DNA from: Streptomyces sp. AC1-42W
GTDB lineage: Bacteria > Actinomycetota > Actinomycetes > Streptomycetales > Streptomycetaceae
Reading direction: 5' to 3'
Assembly (NCBI RefSeq): GCF_003248355.1
Contig: NZ_QKWY01000002.1
Location: 558,001-622,000 of the forward strand
DNA length: 64,000 nt
Shown here: in pieces, positions 15,145-22,867 of the stretch
Numbering within the stretch: position 1 is the stretch's first letter
How the letters are laid out: every line of letters starts with the position of its first letter
Notes under the pieces: generated by a model
Database searches by the model: none
Seen by the model: the letters and a program-made list of their open reading frames with translations, nothing else
What the model was told of the DNA's origin: nothing
Program-made: the position numbers and the translations under genes

Positions 15145-16170
15145 CTATCGGGCGAGGGTGGCGAGGTAGGACTCGGCGGCGCTCCACGGAGTGAGCTCGA
15201 TGCCGAAGCCGGAACGTGCCCCGTCCTCGGTATGGACGAGCCGGCCCGACAGGTAGACCGTGTCGCCGGTGCGGAACGCGCCGGTGTACGCGCCCAGGTA
15301 GGAACGCATGTGGGTGATGCGGCGGGCGAAGACTTCGGGGTCGTCGACGGTGGACTGGATGACGGTGTCGACGCCGATCCCGTACAGCGCCGGCGTGGCC
15401 AGGCCCTGGGCGTCGTCGGTGACGGTGGCGACGACGCTGATGGCACCGACCTCCTTGGTGGTGACGCCGGTGAAGGTGGCATCACCGTCCTCGCGCAGGG
15501 GCTCGCAGTTGATGTGCGCGTCGGCCCCGGCCGTGAGTCCCTGTAGCTTGCGGGCTTCCTGCCGTATCAGGACGTCGAAGGAGCTGCCCGTCATGTACTT
15601 CGCGCGGCGCAAGTAGAGCTGGGTCAGCGTGTCGCCCTCGTAGGGGCGGATGAGCGTACGGTCGGAGAAGAGTTCGCGGGCGGCCTCGTAGCCGCGGGGC
15701 CCGTAGCAGACGAGGTCGATGTCGGAACGTGCGTTGAAGCAGCCGACGAGGAATGAGCCGGTCACACCGATCACGTCCTGGGCGTCGAGTTCAGCGACAC
15801 GGTCGATGACGGCCTCAAGGTCACGGGAGACGCCGAATTCGCCGAGGAGCTCGGGCACCTGGTGAAGGACGGCCAGGGCGTGGCGGCACGAGTAGTGCCG
15901 GGTGACGTCCTGGCGGGGCACTCCGGTGATGACGCAGCCGATCGTGTCGGAGTACAGGTAGCACTCGGGCCGGTTGGCGAGGATGCCGAACGCCTTGGAG
16001 ACGACTGTGTTCTGCCGGTAGGTGCGCCCGAACAACTGCCGGTCGCCTTTGTCGTCCGGGTAGTACTTCACGTACCCGAGGTAGTGGGTGGACGGGTGCA
16101 CATCGCCGATGACCTTGAAGACCACGCCGTGGCGGTCCAGGAGGTAGTCCCGGTCACGCACCGTCGGCAC
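15145..16170 (-). CDS. Pol-beta-type nucleotidyltransferase (COG2413-like)
   Basis: About 341 residues. The N-terminal 90 residues (RDRDYLLDRHGVVFKVIGDV, then GYVKYYPD) match an extension I associate with archaeal-type predicted nucleotidyltransferases. The catalytic motif is GSFLVGCFNARSDIDLV near residues 138-154, with the metal-binding Asp pair D150 and D152. Such enzymes transfer NMP to protein, RNA or small molecules. GTG at 16170 or at 16161 can be the start. Either overlaps the 3' end of the upstream kinase gene, so the two are coupled. The C-terminal half has no recognised domain. Confidence 0.75.
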   Translation of the reverse strand: MPTVRDRDYLLDRHGVVFKVIGDVHPSTHYLGYVKYYPDDKGDRQLFGRTYRQNTVVSKAFGILANRPECYLYSDTIGCVITGVPRQDVTRHYSCRHALAVLHQVPELLGEFGVSRDLEAVIDRVAELDAQDVIGVTGSFLVGCFNARSDIDLVCYGPRGYEAARELFSDRTLIRPYEGDTLTQLYLRRAKYMTGSSFDVLIRQEARKLQGLTAGADAHINCEPLREDGDATFTGVTTKEVGAISVVATVTDDAQGLATPALYGIGVDTVIQSTVDDPEVFARRITHMRSYLGAYTGAFRTGDTVYLSGRLVHTEDGARSGFGIELTPWSAAESYLATLAR

Positions 16171-17098
16171 GGCAGTGCTCAGGCTGAGCGGCGAAGTCGT
16201 CGAGGCTGGGGAAGGCGGCGGTGTCGATGCGGCCGGTGCGCTCATACTGCTCGACTCCCATCGTGAACAGGGCACGGCGGTAGTGCCATTTCAGGACCTT
16301 GTCGGTGTTTGCGAGGTCGGCCGGCTTCATGAGCGCGAGGAAGAACATGGCCTTGACGAGCAGGAATTCGCCCAGGTGCCGGCCCGGCCTGGTCCCCAGG
16401 GCGCGCAGGGCGGCTTCGTCGAGCGCGGCCGTGTACCGCTCGCGCTGGGCGGCGGTGGCGTAGTAGCCCTTGGCGCCGCCTTTGAAGGCGATGATCTCCA
16501 GGGCCGGGTAGGTGTCGTAGCCGATCGGGGCGAGCCCGTGGTGCTGCCAGTCGATGACGCCTGCGGGGAACGCGTTGGGCAGGCCGTAGTCGTAGTGGGC
16601 CCAGCACATCGGCGTATAGGTGAGCCGGTTCAGCGCGGTCTCCAGCATGACGCGGGTGTGGGGGGTGTCGAGGTCGGGGTTCTCGTTGAAGACATTGCCC
16701 GTCCAACCCGCCTCGGTCACCCAGGTGTCGAGCGCATCGCGGGTGGCCGGTTCGGCGTGGGCGGCCTGGGCGGCGAGCAGCCGTGCGCCGGTGGCCGCAG
16801 CCGCGTCGACTACCTCGTCGGGCATCGGCCCGGTGGCGTCGCCGACGGCGTTCCGGGCCGCGTCATGCAGTGACGTCGGCCCGAGCGAGGGCTCTACGAA
16901 GAAGAACTCCGCATCGTCGGAGCCGGTCTCCAGGACAGCTGGGACGGGGTATCCCAGGATGGCGACCCGCTGCTGGAACATCGCCTCGCTCTTCAGCTGC
17001 CGGCCCCCGGTGCGCCGGTAGCGGGAGCGATCCTGGTTCACCCAAACGGAGCCTTCGGCCGCAGTCCGCTTCTTGACGAACATCCACTCGTCTTCCAC
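16154..17098 (-). CDS. Aminoglycoside-phosphotransferase-like kinase
   Basis: A 314-residue protein with the APH/choline-kinase pattern: a lysine-rich N-terminal lobe (SVWVNQDRSRYRR...KSEAMFQQRVA), the catalytic Brenner motif HYDYGLPN (H168, D170, N175) and the Mg-binding VIDW (181-184) replacing the usual DFG-like segment. The canonical N-terminal ATP-binding Lys is not obvious. It phosphorylates a small molecule or a sugar hydroxyl; substrate unknown. GTG at 17098 has AGAGGA six nt upstream. It is divergent from the histidine phosphatase gene across only 47 bp, so the kinase and the phosphatase are likely co-regulated. Confidence 0.78.
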   Translation of the reverse strand: MEDEWMFVKKRTAAEGSVWVNQDRSRYRRTGGRQLKSEAMFQQRVAILGYPVPAVLETGSDDAEFFFVEPSLGPTSLHDAARNAVGDATGPMPDEVVDAAAATGARLLAAQAAHAEPATRDALDTWVTEAGWTGNVFNENPDLDTPHTRVMLETALNRLTYTPMCWAHYDYGLPNAFPAGVIDWQHHGLAPIGYDTYPALEIIAFKGGAKGYYATAAQRERYTAALDEAALRALGTRPGRHLGEFLLVKAMFFLALMKPADLANTDKVLKWHYRRALFTMGVEQYERTGRIDTAAFPSLDDFAAQPEHCRADGA

Positions 17099-17145
17099 CG
17101 CATTCCTCTTTTCTCGGGAGATATCAAGGCTTATCGTTCGACGGC

Positions 17146-17817
17146 ATGAGACTGGCGGTGGTACGGCACGCGGAGTCGGTCGAGAACGCCGACAAACACA
17201 ACGGCTTCTACCAGGACCCCCGCCCGTGGTCGGGCACGGCCGCGCACGCCCTGTCGCGGGACGTCATCGGATTGACGGCGCGGGGCTTTCGCCAGACGGT
17301 GTGGCTGAGCGAGACCTTGCCTCGGATAGTGGGGGAACGGCCGCAGGTATTCGTCTCGCAGTACCGGCGGGCTCGGGACACTGCCGAGCTCGCTCTGCCG
17401 ACGATTCAGGCGGAGGTCACGGGGCTGCTGAACGAACAGCACTACGGTGACGCCACCTACATGACGATGCGGGAGTTGTTCGACACCTTTCCCGGAGGAG
17501 CGGACGACCGCCGCAGCCGCAAGCACATGTGGACCCCACCAGGTGAGGATGGTGAGTCCCTGGCGGGCGGAGTCCACGCACGGGTAACCGAGTTCCTGGC
17601 CCTGCTCGCCTCCGCTGCCGTCGAGGGCGGCCGGAACGTGGCCGCCTGCACCCACCACACCGCGATTCTCGGCCTGCGCGCTGTCCTGGAGCAGCGCCCC
17701 GTGACCGAGATCGTCGAGGAATCGCGCGCCCGCAAGTTGCCCAACGCCGCCGTGCTCGTCTACCGGGCGGTCACAGTCGGATACGAGTTGGAGCAGGTCA
17801 TCGAGCCTCCCGCATAA
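17146..17817 (+). CDS. Histidine phosphatase (phosphoglycerate-mutase superfamily)
   Basis: 223 residues with the phosphohistidine motif RHAES (R7, H8), the second Arg in SQYRRARDTA and the late catalytic histidine in CTHHTAIL (H170/H171). These are the hallmarks of branch-1 histidine phosphatases, which remove phosphate from metabolites or proteins. It starts 47 bp from the divergent kinase gene and is followed after 9 bp by the synthetase-like gene with a strong ribosome site. Pairing of a phosphatase with a kinase, nucleotidyltransferase and tRNA-synthetase-like protein is unusual. Confidence 0.88.
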   Translation: MRLAVVRHAESVENADKHNGFYQDPRPWSGTAAHALSRDVIGLTARGFRQTVWLSETLPRIVGERPQVFVSQYRRARDTAELALPTIQAEVTGLLNEQHYGDATYMTMRELFDTFPGGADDRRSRKHMWTPPGEDGESLAGGVHARVTEFLALLASAAVEGGRNVAACTHHTAILGLRAVLEQRPVTEIVEESRARKLPNAAVLVYRAVTVGYELEQVIEPPA

Positions 17818-17826
17818 GGAGAGATC

Positions 17827-18948
17827 GTGCGCATCGTCTTCTTCAACGGACCCGTCCAGAACGGTGACTTCATCTTCGCCGACAAGCCTGGCAAGGCAGT
17901 CGGCATCCGCGCGGCCGCCGCCCTCAACAGCCTCCTCGGCGAGCCCGCAGTCCCCCATCTGTGGAACACGGTCACCCTTGTAGGCGACTTGCGCCATCAG
18001 GCAGAGCTCGCCTCCGGCGTGGACCGGTACCAGCATGAGCATGACCTCATCCGCGCGAAGTACCCCGAGGGTGTGCTTCCTGCGGCGGGGGTGTTCACCG
18101 ACACGGACCCGGTAGTCGCGCGACTTGCCCATGCCCTGATCCGGGACCGGCTGGAGACGGGTGTCCTGAGCGTGGAGAGGACGGCCACCGTAGTGTGCTC
18201 GTCCTGCGCTCACATGGCGGGCATCGGCTCGTTGGTCTGCAAGGCATGCGGCAGTACCGACCTGGTCAGACAGCTCGCGCCCCAGCTCACGGCCGGCAGA
18301 TCCGCCGACGCCCCGGTACTGGGTCCGGACGATGTGCACGGGCGGCGTCTGGTTCACCTGGAGAACATCGCCCGCAACGTTCCCGACCAGCTCATCCTCT
18401 CCCGCACCCGCGCGCACGGGATCAGCCTGGCGCCGTTCGGACTGGCCGGGACGGTCCTCGACCCCCGTGCCGCTCTTCACATCGCGGTCCTGGCCGCGGC
18501 CGAGCGGCATGGCGCTGAGCGTGCCTTCATGCTGGCCACCGAGACCGCCGTCGCGCACGTCGCCGCCTACGGCCTGCCGTTCAGGAGCCACAGCGGTATC
18601 CGGCTGGGCTACGCCGTTCACGGAAAGGTGCCCTACGGTGACCCGCTGCTCCCACGACTCTGCGAGGTCCACCGTTTGGGCGAGGTGCAGCGCACGCTGT
18701 TCGAGGAGTGGTTCCTGCCGCTGTACGCGCTGCGCGAGCGGGGCGGCATCCACCCCGGCAAGCTGCCCGCGCTGGTGAAGTTCTTCCGGAAGGTCTCCCT
18801 GGCCCTTCGCGGGCCCGAGGCCGAAAGGGGTGTCGGCAGCGTGCGGCGTGCGGTGCGCGGAGGGGACATGGGCTGGCTGATGGACGTGCGGACCGTGCCA
18901 CATCTGCTTCCAGCCTTCCCCGGCCGGGACGTCGTCGGCCGATGGTAG
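17827..18948 (+). CDS. Degenerate class I aminoacyl-tRNA synthetase-like protein (MetRS type) with zinc ribbon
   Basis: 373 residues. The N-terminus IVFFNGPVQNGDFIFADKPG parallels the first strand and NG-HIGH region of methionyl/leucyl class I synthetases, but the HIGH histidines are missing. A four-Cys zinc ribbon (C124, C127, C138, C141) sits where MetRS has its knuckle. LILSRTRAHGISLAPFGLAG resembles the W-x-I-S-R...WGIPLP segment. No KMSKS loop or anticodon-binding domain is seen, and the protein is much shorter than a true MetRS. GTG at 17827 follows AAGGAGAGATC. It may bind an aminoacyl-adenylate or nucleotide-like ligand without charging tRNA; the reaction is unknown. Confidence 0.55.
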   Translation: MRIVFFNGPVQNGDFIFADKPGKAVGIRAAAALNSLLGEPAVPHLWNTVTLVGDLRHQAELASGVDRYQHEHDLIRAKYPEGVLPAAGVFTDTDPVVARLAHALIRDRLETGVLSVERTATVVCSSCAHMAGIGSLVCKACGSTDLVRQLAPQLTAGRSADAPVLGPDDVHGRRLVHLENIARNVPDQLILSRTRAHGISLAPFGLAGTVLDPRAALHIAVLAAAERHGAERAFMLATETAVAHVAAYGLPFRSHSGIRLGYAVHGKVPYGDPLLPRLCEVHRLGEVQRTLFEEWFLPLYALRERGGIHPGKLPALVKFFRKVSLALRGPEAERGVGSVRRAVRGGDMGWLMDVRTVPHLLPAFPGRDVVGRW

Positions 18949-19026
18949 TGAACCTGACTGACCCGGTCTGGCGGCGACGTCCTTGAGAGCGATGGTGTTC
19001 CTCGAACGTAGGGAAGCCCCGGTAAG

Positions 19027-19039
19027 CTGTCAATACAGT
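19027..19039. promoter_or_regulatory. Candidate GntR operator, copy 1
   Basis: CTGTCAATACAGT, a short inverted repeat (CTGT...ACAG), identical to the copy at 19084-19096. Two copies 57 bp apart in front of a GntR gene make them the likely autoregulatory sites. Confidence 0.65.
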
Positions 19040-19082
19040 CCGCTTCTGCCTTGTCAGCAGTGACTGGTTCTCAGCGACCAGC

Positions 19083-19096
19083 ACTGTCAATACAGT
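19083..19096. promoter_or_regulatory. Candidate GntR operator, copy 2
   Basis: ACTGTCAATACAGT, the same 13-nt core as copy 1 with one more matching arm base. It lies 12 bp upstream of a TTGACA at 19109-19114, the best -35 for the GntR gene. Confidence 0.65.
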
Positions 19097-19162
19097 TGAA
19101 GTCCTGGCTTGACACAGCATCAGGGCCCGAGCCAGGCATCGCCGCCGAGCCGGAGGACACAC

Positions 19163-19915
19163 ATGGACGCCAGCGCGATCGCAGCGCAACTACGGCAGAA
19201 GATCATCGAAGGCGAGTACCCGCACGGGAGCAAACTTCCGACCGTGCGGGACCTCGCGGCAGAACACGGAGTAAGCCAGCAGACGGCATCCGCCGCCTAC
19301 GCCGCACTGGGCGCGCTCGGTTTGGTCCGTACCGACGCCCGCAGCGGAACCCGCGTCACGGCGTCCCGCCAGACCGACGCCCATTTGGGCACCTTCACGC
19401 CCCCGGACCTGTCGATCGCCCAGGCATGGAAGCCGACCGCTCAGGGAACCGCGACGGAGGAGACGACGCTGGTACGACAGCTCGACGCCCCGGCCCAGAT
19501 GACGGCGTGGGGCATTACGGAGGGCGCGACCGTTGTTGAACGCACCCGCATCCGGTCGGTTGACGGCGTCCCGGTGCAGCACAAGATGACTGTGATGCCT
19601 TATGGAATCGCCGCCAAGGTGCCCGATGGGTACGAAGGCACCCCTCCGATGCTCACTCCTGCCGGTGAGGCGTCACCGAAGGCCCCGGCCGGCATCCGCG
19701 TCGCGGACTGGCTCGGGTGGGACATCGCGCGCACCGAATCGGCAATCACCGCCGAACCGATGGACGAGGCCATCTGCGCGGCCCTCGGCATCCCGGCCGG
19801 AGCGCCCGGATTCCGGATCGTCGGCATCACCCGTAACTCCGAGGGCGAGACGGTGTTTGTGACGATCACCTCGGCGCAGCTCCACCACCGCGTGACCCTG
19901 GACATCATTGGATGA
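19163..19915 (+). CDS. GntR/HutC-type transcriptional regulator
   Basis: 250 residues. The N-terminal winged helix (IAAQLRQKIIEGEYPHGSKL then TVRDLAAEHGVSQQTASAAY) is typical GntR, and the C-terminal 170 residues form a UTRA ligand-binding domain (TAWGITEGATVVERTRIRSV, PVQHKMTVMPYGIA). ATG at 19163 is chosen for GGAGG eight nt upstream. The two operators at 19027-19096 suggest autorepression. It follows the synthetase-like gene in the same direction with a 214-bp gap, so it may control that operon as well. HutC-type ligands are often sugars phosphates, amino acids or nucleotides. Confidence 0.88.
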   Translation: MDASAIAAQLRQKIIEGEYPHGSKLPTVRDLAAEHGVSQQTASAAYAALGALGLVRTDARSGTRVTASRQTDAHLGTFTPPDLSIAQAWKPTAQGTATEETTLVRQLDAPAQMTAWGITEGATVVERTRIRSVDGVPVQHKMTVMPYGIAAKVPDGYEGTPPMLTPAGEASPKAPAGIRVADWLGWDIARTESAITAEPMDEAICAALGIPAGAPGFRIVGITRNSEGETVFVTITSAQLHHRVTLDIIG

Positions 19916-19954
19916 ACAAGCGGGCAATGGCCCCCAGGGTTCGTACGGGTCCCC

Positions 19955-20611
19955 TTACGCGTCCACCCACGCAGGGTCCCCCACCAACTCCTCCAGGTCC
20001 CGGACCAGGCGGCCCACGTGGAAGCCGTCCGTGACCGCGTGGTTCACCTGGGCGGCCAGGGGGAGGAGGACGCGGCCGTCCCGTTCTGCGTAGCGGGCCA
20101 GGGTGAAGATCGGGGCGAAGTGGTCCGCGTCCTTCGCGATGTTGAGGTTGAAGGAGGTGAAGGAGGTCCACGGGAGGCTGGAGATGTCGAAGGTGTTCGG
20201 GGGGAACGTGTCCTGGGGGAAGAAGGACGTGGCGCGGGCGTGCTCCGCGAGCAGCGGGGCCGTCGCCTCGTGGAACGCGCCGAAGTCCGGGTCGTAGCGC
20301 GCCCATACGCACGCGAACGTCTCCCGGTCCGCGTTGAACACCGTGAACGCCGGATGCGCCACCGGCCACACCGCCGGGTCGCCCGACTCGGTGAGGCACA
20401 TCCTGAACTCCTCGTGCCGGTTCACCACGTTGGCGAGCGCCCAGACCTGCGCCACGTACGACTTGCGCCGCGAGGCCCGCAGCGCGGCCGTGAACGCGGT
20501 GACGTCGATCTCCACCGTCATCGAGTACGTACACGGCACACGCTCGCGGTAGTGCGTGAAGTGCTCGCGGCGCGGCCAGGCGGCCAGGTCTACGGGGATC
20601 GGGGCGTCCAT
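19955..20611 (-). CDS. Type A chloramphenicol acetyltransferase family protein
   Basis: 218 residues, the normal CAT length. It has the acceptor-site pattern FTHYRERVPCTYSMTVEIDV near the N-terminus, SSLPWTSFTSFNLNI, and the active-site motif NHAVTDGFHVGR. The catalytic His of HxxxDG is kept, while the preceding His of the classic HHxxxDG is Asn. Real CAT enzymes O-acetylate chloramphenicol with acetyl-CoA in trimers; many chromosomal relatives have other substrates. ATG at 20611. Divergent from the DUF1203 gene across 83 bp. Confidence 0.85.
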   Translation of the reverse strand: MDAPIPVDLAAWPRREHFTHYRERVPCTYSMTVEIDVTAFTAALRASRRKSYVAQVWALANVVNRHEEFRMCLTESGDPAVWPVAHPAFTVFNADRETFACVWARYDPDFGAFHEATAPLLAEHARATSFFPQDTFPPNTFDISSLPWTSFTSFNLNIAKDADHFAPIFTLARYAERDGRVLLPLAAQVNHAVTDGFHVGRLVRDLEELVGDPAWVDA

Positions 20612-20694
20612 CGGCGCATCATCGCAGCCGCCCGATCGAACGCGAAGTCGTTTTACCGCCAGCGCGGGCGCCCCCGGCCGCGCACCCTGGAGCC

Positions 20695-21213
20695 ATGACA
20701 AACGTGACTTTCCGGCCCACCGCCATCGCCCCCCACGTCCTCGACCGGCTCCGCGAACGCGACGACGCGGGGGCGGGCGTCCACAGCCGTGTGGACGACG
20801 CGGGCGGCGCGCCCCTGCGCTGCTGCCTGCGCCGCAGCCGTGTCGGCGACCGGATCGCGCTCGTCTCGTACGCACCGCTGCGCCGCTGGGCGGCGGAGAC
20901 GGGCGCCGAGCCGGGGGCGTACGACGAGGTGGGCCCGGTCTTCATCCACACCGACCGCTGCACCGGCCCGGACCCGGCCGCCGGGCACCCGTTCACCGAG
21001 ACCGGCGCCCGACGTGTCCTCCGCCGCTACAGCGGTGACGGCCACATCGCCGGGGGCACGCTCGTCCAGCTGCCCGACGACCCCGACAAGGCCCAGGCCG
21101 TCATGGACGCGGCCCTGTACGAGGCGTTCGCGGACGCCGCCGTCGCCCTCGTCCACGTACGGGCGGTGGAGTACGGCTGCTTCCAGTACGAGGTGCGCAG
21201 GCTCAGGCCGTAG
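20695..21213 (+). CDS. DUF1203 protein
   Basis: A 172-residue protein with the DUF1203 run: CCLRRSRVGDRIALVSYAPL, GPVFIHTDRC and HVRAVEYGCFQYEVRR. The closing Cys-containing segment GCF-YE is characteristic. The family is widespread, has no proven reaction, and lacks signal or membrane segments here. Its 3' end overlaps the DUF397 gene by 11 bp in convergent orientation, so neither can have a private terminator between them. Confidence 0.85.
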   Translation: MTNVTFRPTAIAPHVLDRLRERDDAGAGVHSRVDDAGGAPLRCCLRRSRVGDRIALVSYAPLRRWAAETGAEPGAYDEVGPVFIHTDRCTGPDPAAGHPFTETGARRVLRRYSGDGHIAGGTLVQLPDDPDKAQAVMDAALYEAFADAAVALVHVRAVEYGCFQYEVRRLRP

Positions 21214-21445
21214 CCGCGTGCTGGACGAACACCGTCCAGGCGTCGGGCGACACAGCCAGGGCCGGGACGGTGATGTCCTTCGAATCGCGCACGTGGATGG
21301 TGTGGGGGCAGGTGGCGACCTCAACGCAGTTGCCGCCGCCCTCGCCGCTGTAGCTGGACTTGGACCAGGAGAGGGCGACCTCGACGCAGTTGCCACCGTT
21401 GGTCCCGCTGTAGCTGCTCTTGAACCACTTCAGGTCAGTGCTCAT
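21203..21445 (-). CDS. DUF397 protein with duplicated motif
   Basis: 80 residues. The DUF397 motif W-KSSYSG-GGNCVEVA appears twice in tandem (WFKSSYSGTNGGNCVEVA, then WSKSSYSGEGGGNCVEVA), followed by the usual IHVRDSKD and the AWTVFVQHA end. Most members carry it once. DUF397 proteins are encoded next to XRE/DUF5753 regulators in Streptomyces (the BldB/WhiJ-type systems) and are thought to be their partners. The ATG overlaps the regulator's stop (ATGA at 21442-21445). Confidence 0.92.
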   Translation of the reverse strand: MSTDLKWFKSSYSGTNGGNCVEVALSWSKSSYSGEGGGNCVEVATCPHTIHVRDSKDITVPALAVSPDAWTVFVQHAATA

Positions 21446-22254
21446 AGTCCTTCTGCTATCCGCTCGATCAACTCGCGTGATTCTTCCAGCCCGAGAGCCT
21501 GGGTGCGCAGCATCCCATACAAGGCGAACAGGTCTCCAAGCTGCGGTTGTTCGCTGACAAGGAAGCTTCGAGCCTGCACCTCCAGGTACGCAAGCCTCCG
21601 CCGGTCATCGGTCTCCAGCAGGACGAAGGGCCCGTTCAGACCGACGTGAGTCTCCCGGTCGGGGGACATCACCTGAATGTGGACATTCCGCAGCTTGCTC
21701 AGCTCAAGCAGGTGCCGGAGCTGAGCCCGATGTACTTCGCGTCCACCGATGGGTCGTCGGAGCGCGCTGGCTTCCAGGACGAAGCTGATGTCAGGCAGAG
21801 GCTTGCGCGTCAGCAGGGCCTGCCGTGCCATCCGCCCCGCTACCAGGCGCTCGATCTCGTCATCGTCGAGTGGCGGGCACGCTCCCCTGTGCGCGGCGTA
21901 CGCGTGTGCCTCCGTCTGGAGCAGGCCGGGGATGGTGCTGGAATCGTACTCGTACCGAGCCACCGCCTTCGCCTCCTCCTCGGCAAAGGGTTCGAACCAC
22001 GAGGCCAACACGCCGAACGACATCTTCGACGCCGCCCTCACCAGTGCACCCCGTGCATTGAGCGCGTCGTCCGCCTTCTGGACGAAGTCCTCCTTCGGTG
22101 GTCGATGGCCCCGTTCCACCATCGCCACCTGCGACTTCGAGAAGCCGATCCGCTTCCCCAGGCCCTCTTGCGAGAGGCCGGCCAGCTCTCGGAAGTGGCG
22201 TAACAGCACGCCGAACATCTCTGCGGTCCCGCCGCCAGTACTACTGGAGTGCAC
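21442..22254 (-). CDS. XRE/DUF5753 (WhiJ-like) regulator
   Basis: 270 residues: an N-terminal Xre helix-turn-helix (LSQEGLGKRIGFSKSQVAMVERG, about residues 30-55) and a DUF5753 domain (YEYDSSTIPGLLQTEAHAYA to SFLVSEQPQLGDLFALYGML). The GTG at 22254 has a perfect GGAGGT six nt upstream; an ATG at 22284 would add ten residues. Such regulators influence sporulation or antibiotic output together with their DUF397 partner, here coupled downstream. It is divergent from the gene at 22336. Confidence 0.93.
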   Translation of the reverse strand: MHSSSTGGGTAEMFGVLLRHFRELAGLSQEGLGKRIGFSKSQVAMVERGHRPPKEDFVQKADDALNARGALVRAASKMSFGVLASWFEPFAEEEAKAVARYEYDSSTIPGLLQTEAHAYAAHRGACPPLDDDEIERLVAGRMARQALLTRKPLPDISFVLEASALRRPIGGREVHRAQLRHLLELSKLRNVHIQVMSPDRETHVGLNGPFVLLETDDRRRLAYLEVQARSFLVSEQPQLGDLFALYGMLRTQALGLEESRELIERIAEGL

Positions 22255-22335
22255 AGCGCCACCTCCAAGTGCACAGTGATGCACAGTTCCCTTGTGTCCC
22301 TGGTCACAGTACGTGCGGGCGCCGACGCTTTCCGT

Positions 22336-22761
22336 ATGGACCAGAAAAATTCACCGGACCTGATGCACGCCTGGATTCCCGCGAGCGGTCACGTCCTGCG
22401 TCACGCCGGCATCCACTTCGACGCCGTCCGGATCTCCGGCATCTTCGGCGAGCAAGTCGCGTACGAGATCATGCAGTTCACGGACTTCCAGGCCGGGCCG
22501 ATCGTCCGCTCCCGGATCGGGATGCGGAGCATGTACTTCCTCGTGCCGCCCGGCACCGCGAGTGCCTATCGCTGGCCGGCCGGGGCGGATGCCCTCGTGC
22601 GCAAGGGGTCGGACTTCGTCGGCGTACCGGCGCTGCACGGGCACACGTACCCGCTGGACTGGCGCTCTCGCCCGACAGTTGACGATCCGTTCGTGGAAAC
22701 GAAACTGCTGTTCGAGCTGGTGAGGAAGGTGGTGGAGGACTCGATTTTTGCGGTACGGTGA
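22336..22761 (+). CDS. Streptomyces hypothetical protein often found beside XRE regulators
   Basis: 141 residues starting MDQKNSPDLMHAWIPASGHV. It matches a family I have seen in many streptomycetes (WIPASGHxxxHFDAVR, RSMYFLVPPGTAS, VGVPALHGHTYPLDW), always without assigned function. No signal peptide or metal site is evident. It is divergent from the XRE/DUF397 pair over 81 bp that contain several GTGCAC half-sites around 22250-22280, so shared control by that regulator is plausible. Confidence 0.7.
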   Translation: MDQKNSPDLMHAWIPASGHVLRHAGIHFDAVRISGIFGEQVAYEIMQFTDFQAGPIVRSRIGMRSMYFLVPPGTASAYRWPAGADALVRKGSDFVGVPALHGHTYPLDWRSRPTVDDPFVETKLLFELVRKVVEDSIFAVR

Positions 22762-22867
22762 TTGCGTAGTTACGCTCCGTGTGCACGGCACACGGAGCGG
22801 CCCCCGGCGGTGCAGCAACACCGGACCGAGGGCCTTCACTCGTCGATGGATACAGGAGTCCACCGGA

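Noticed and set aside
21985..22000. GGTTCGAACC, tRNA T-loop-like
   Set aside because: Inside the XRE gene with no cloverleaf around it.
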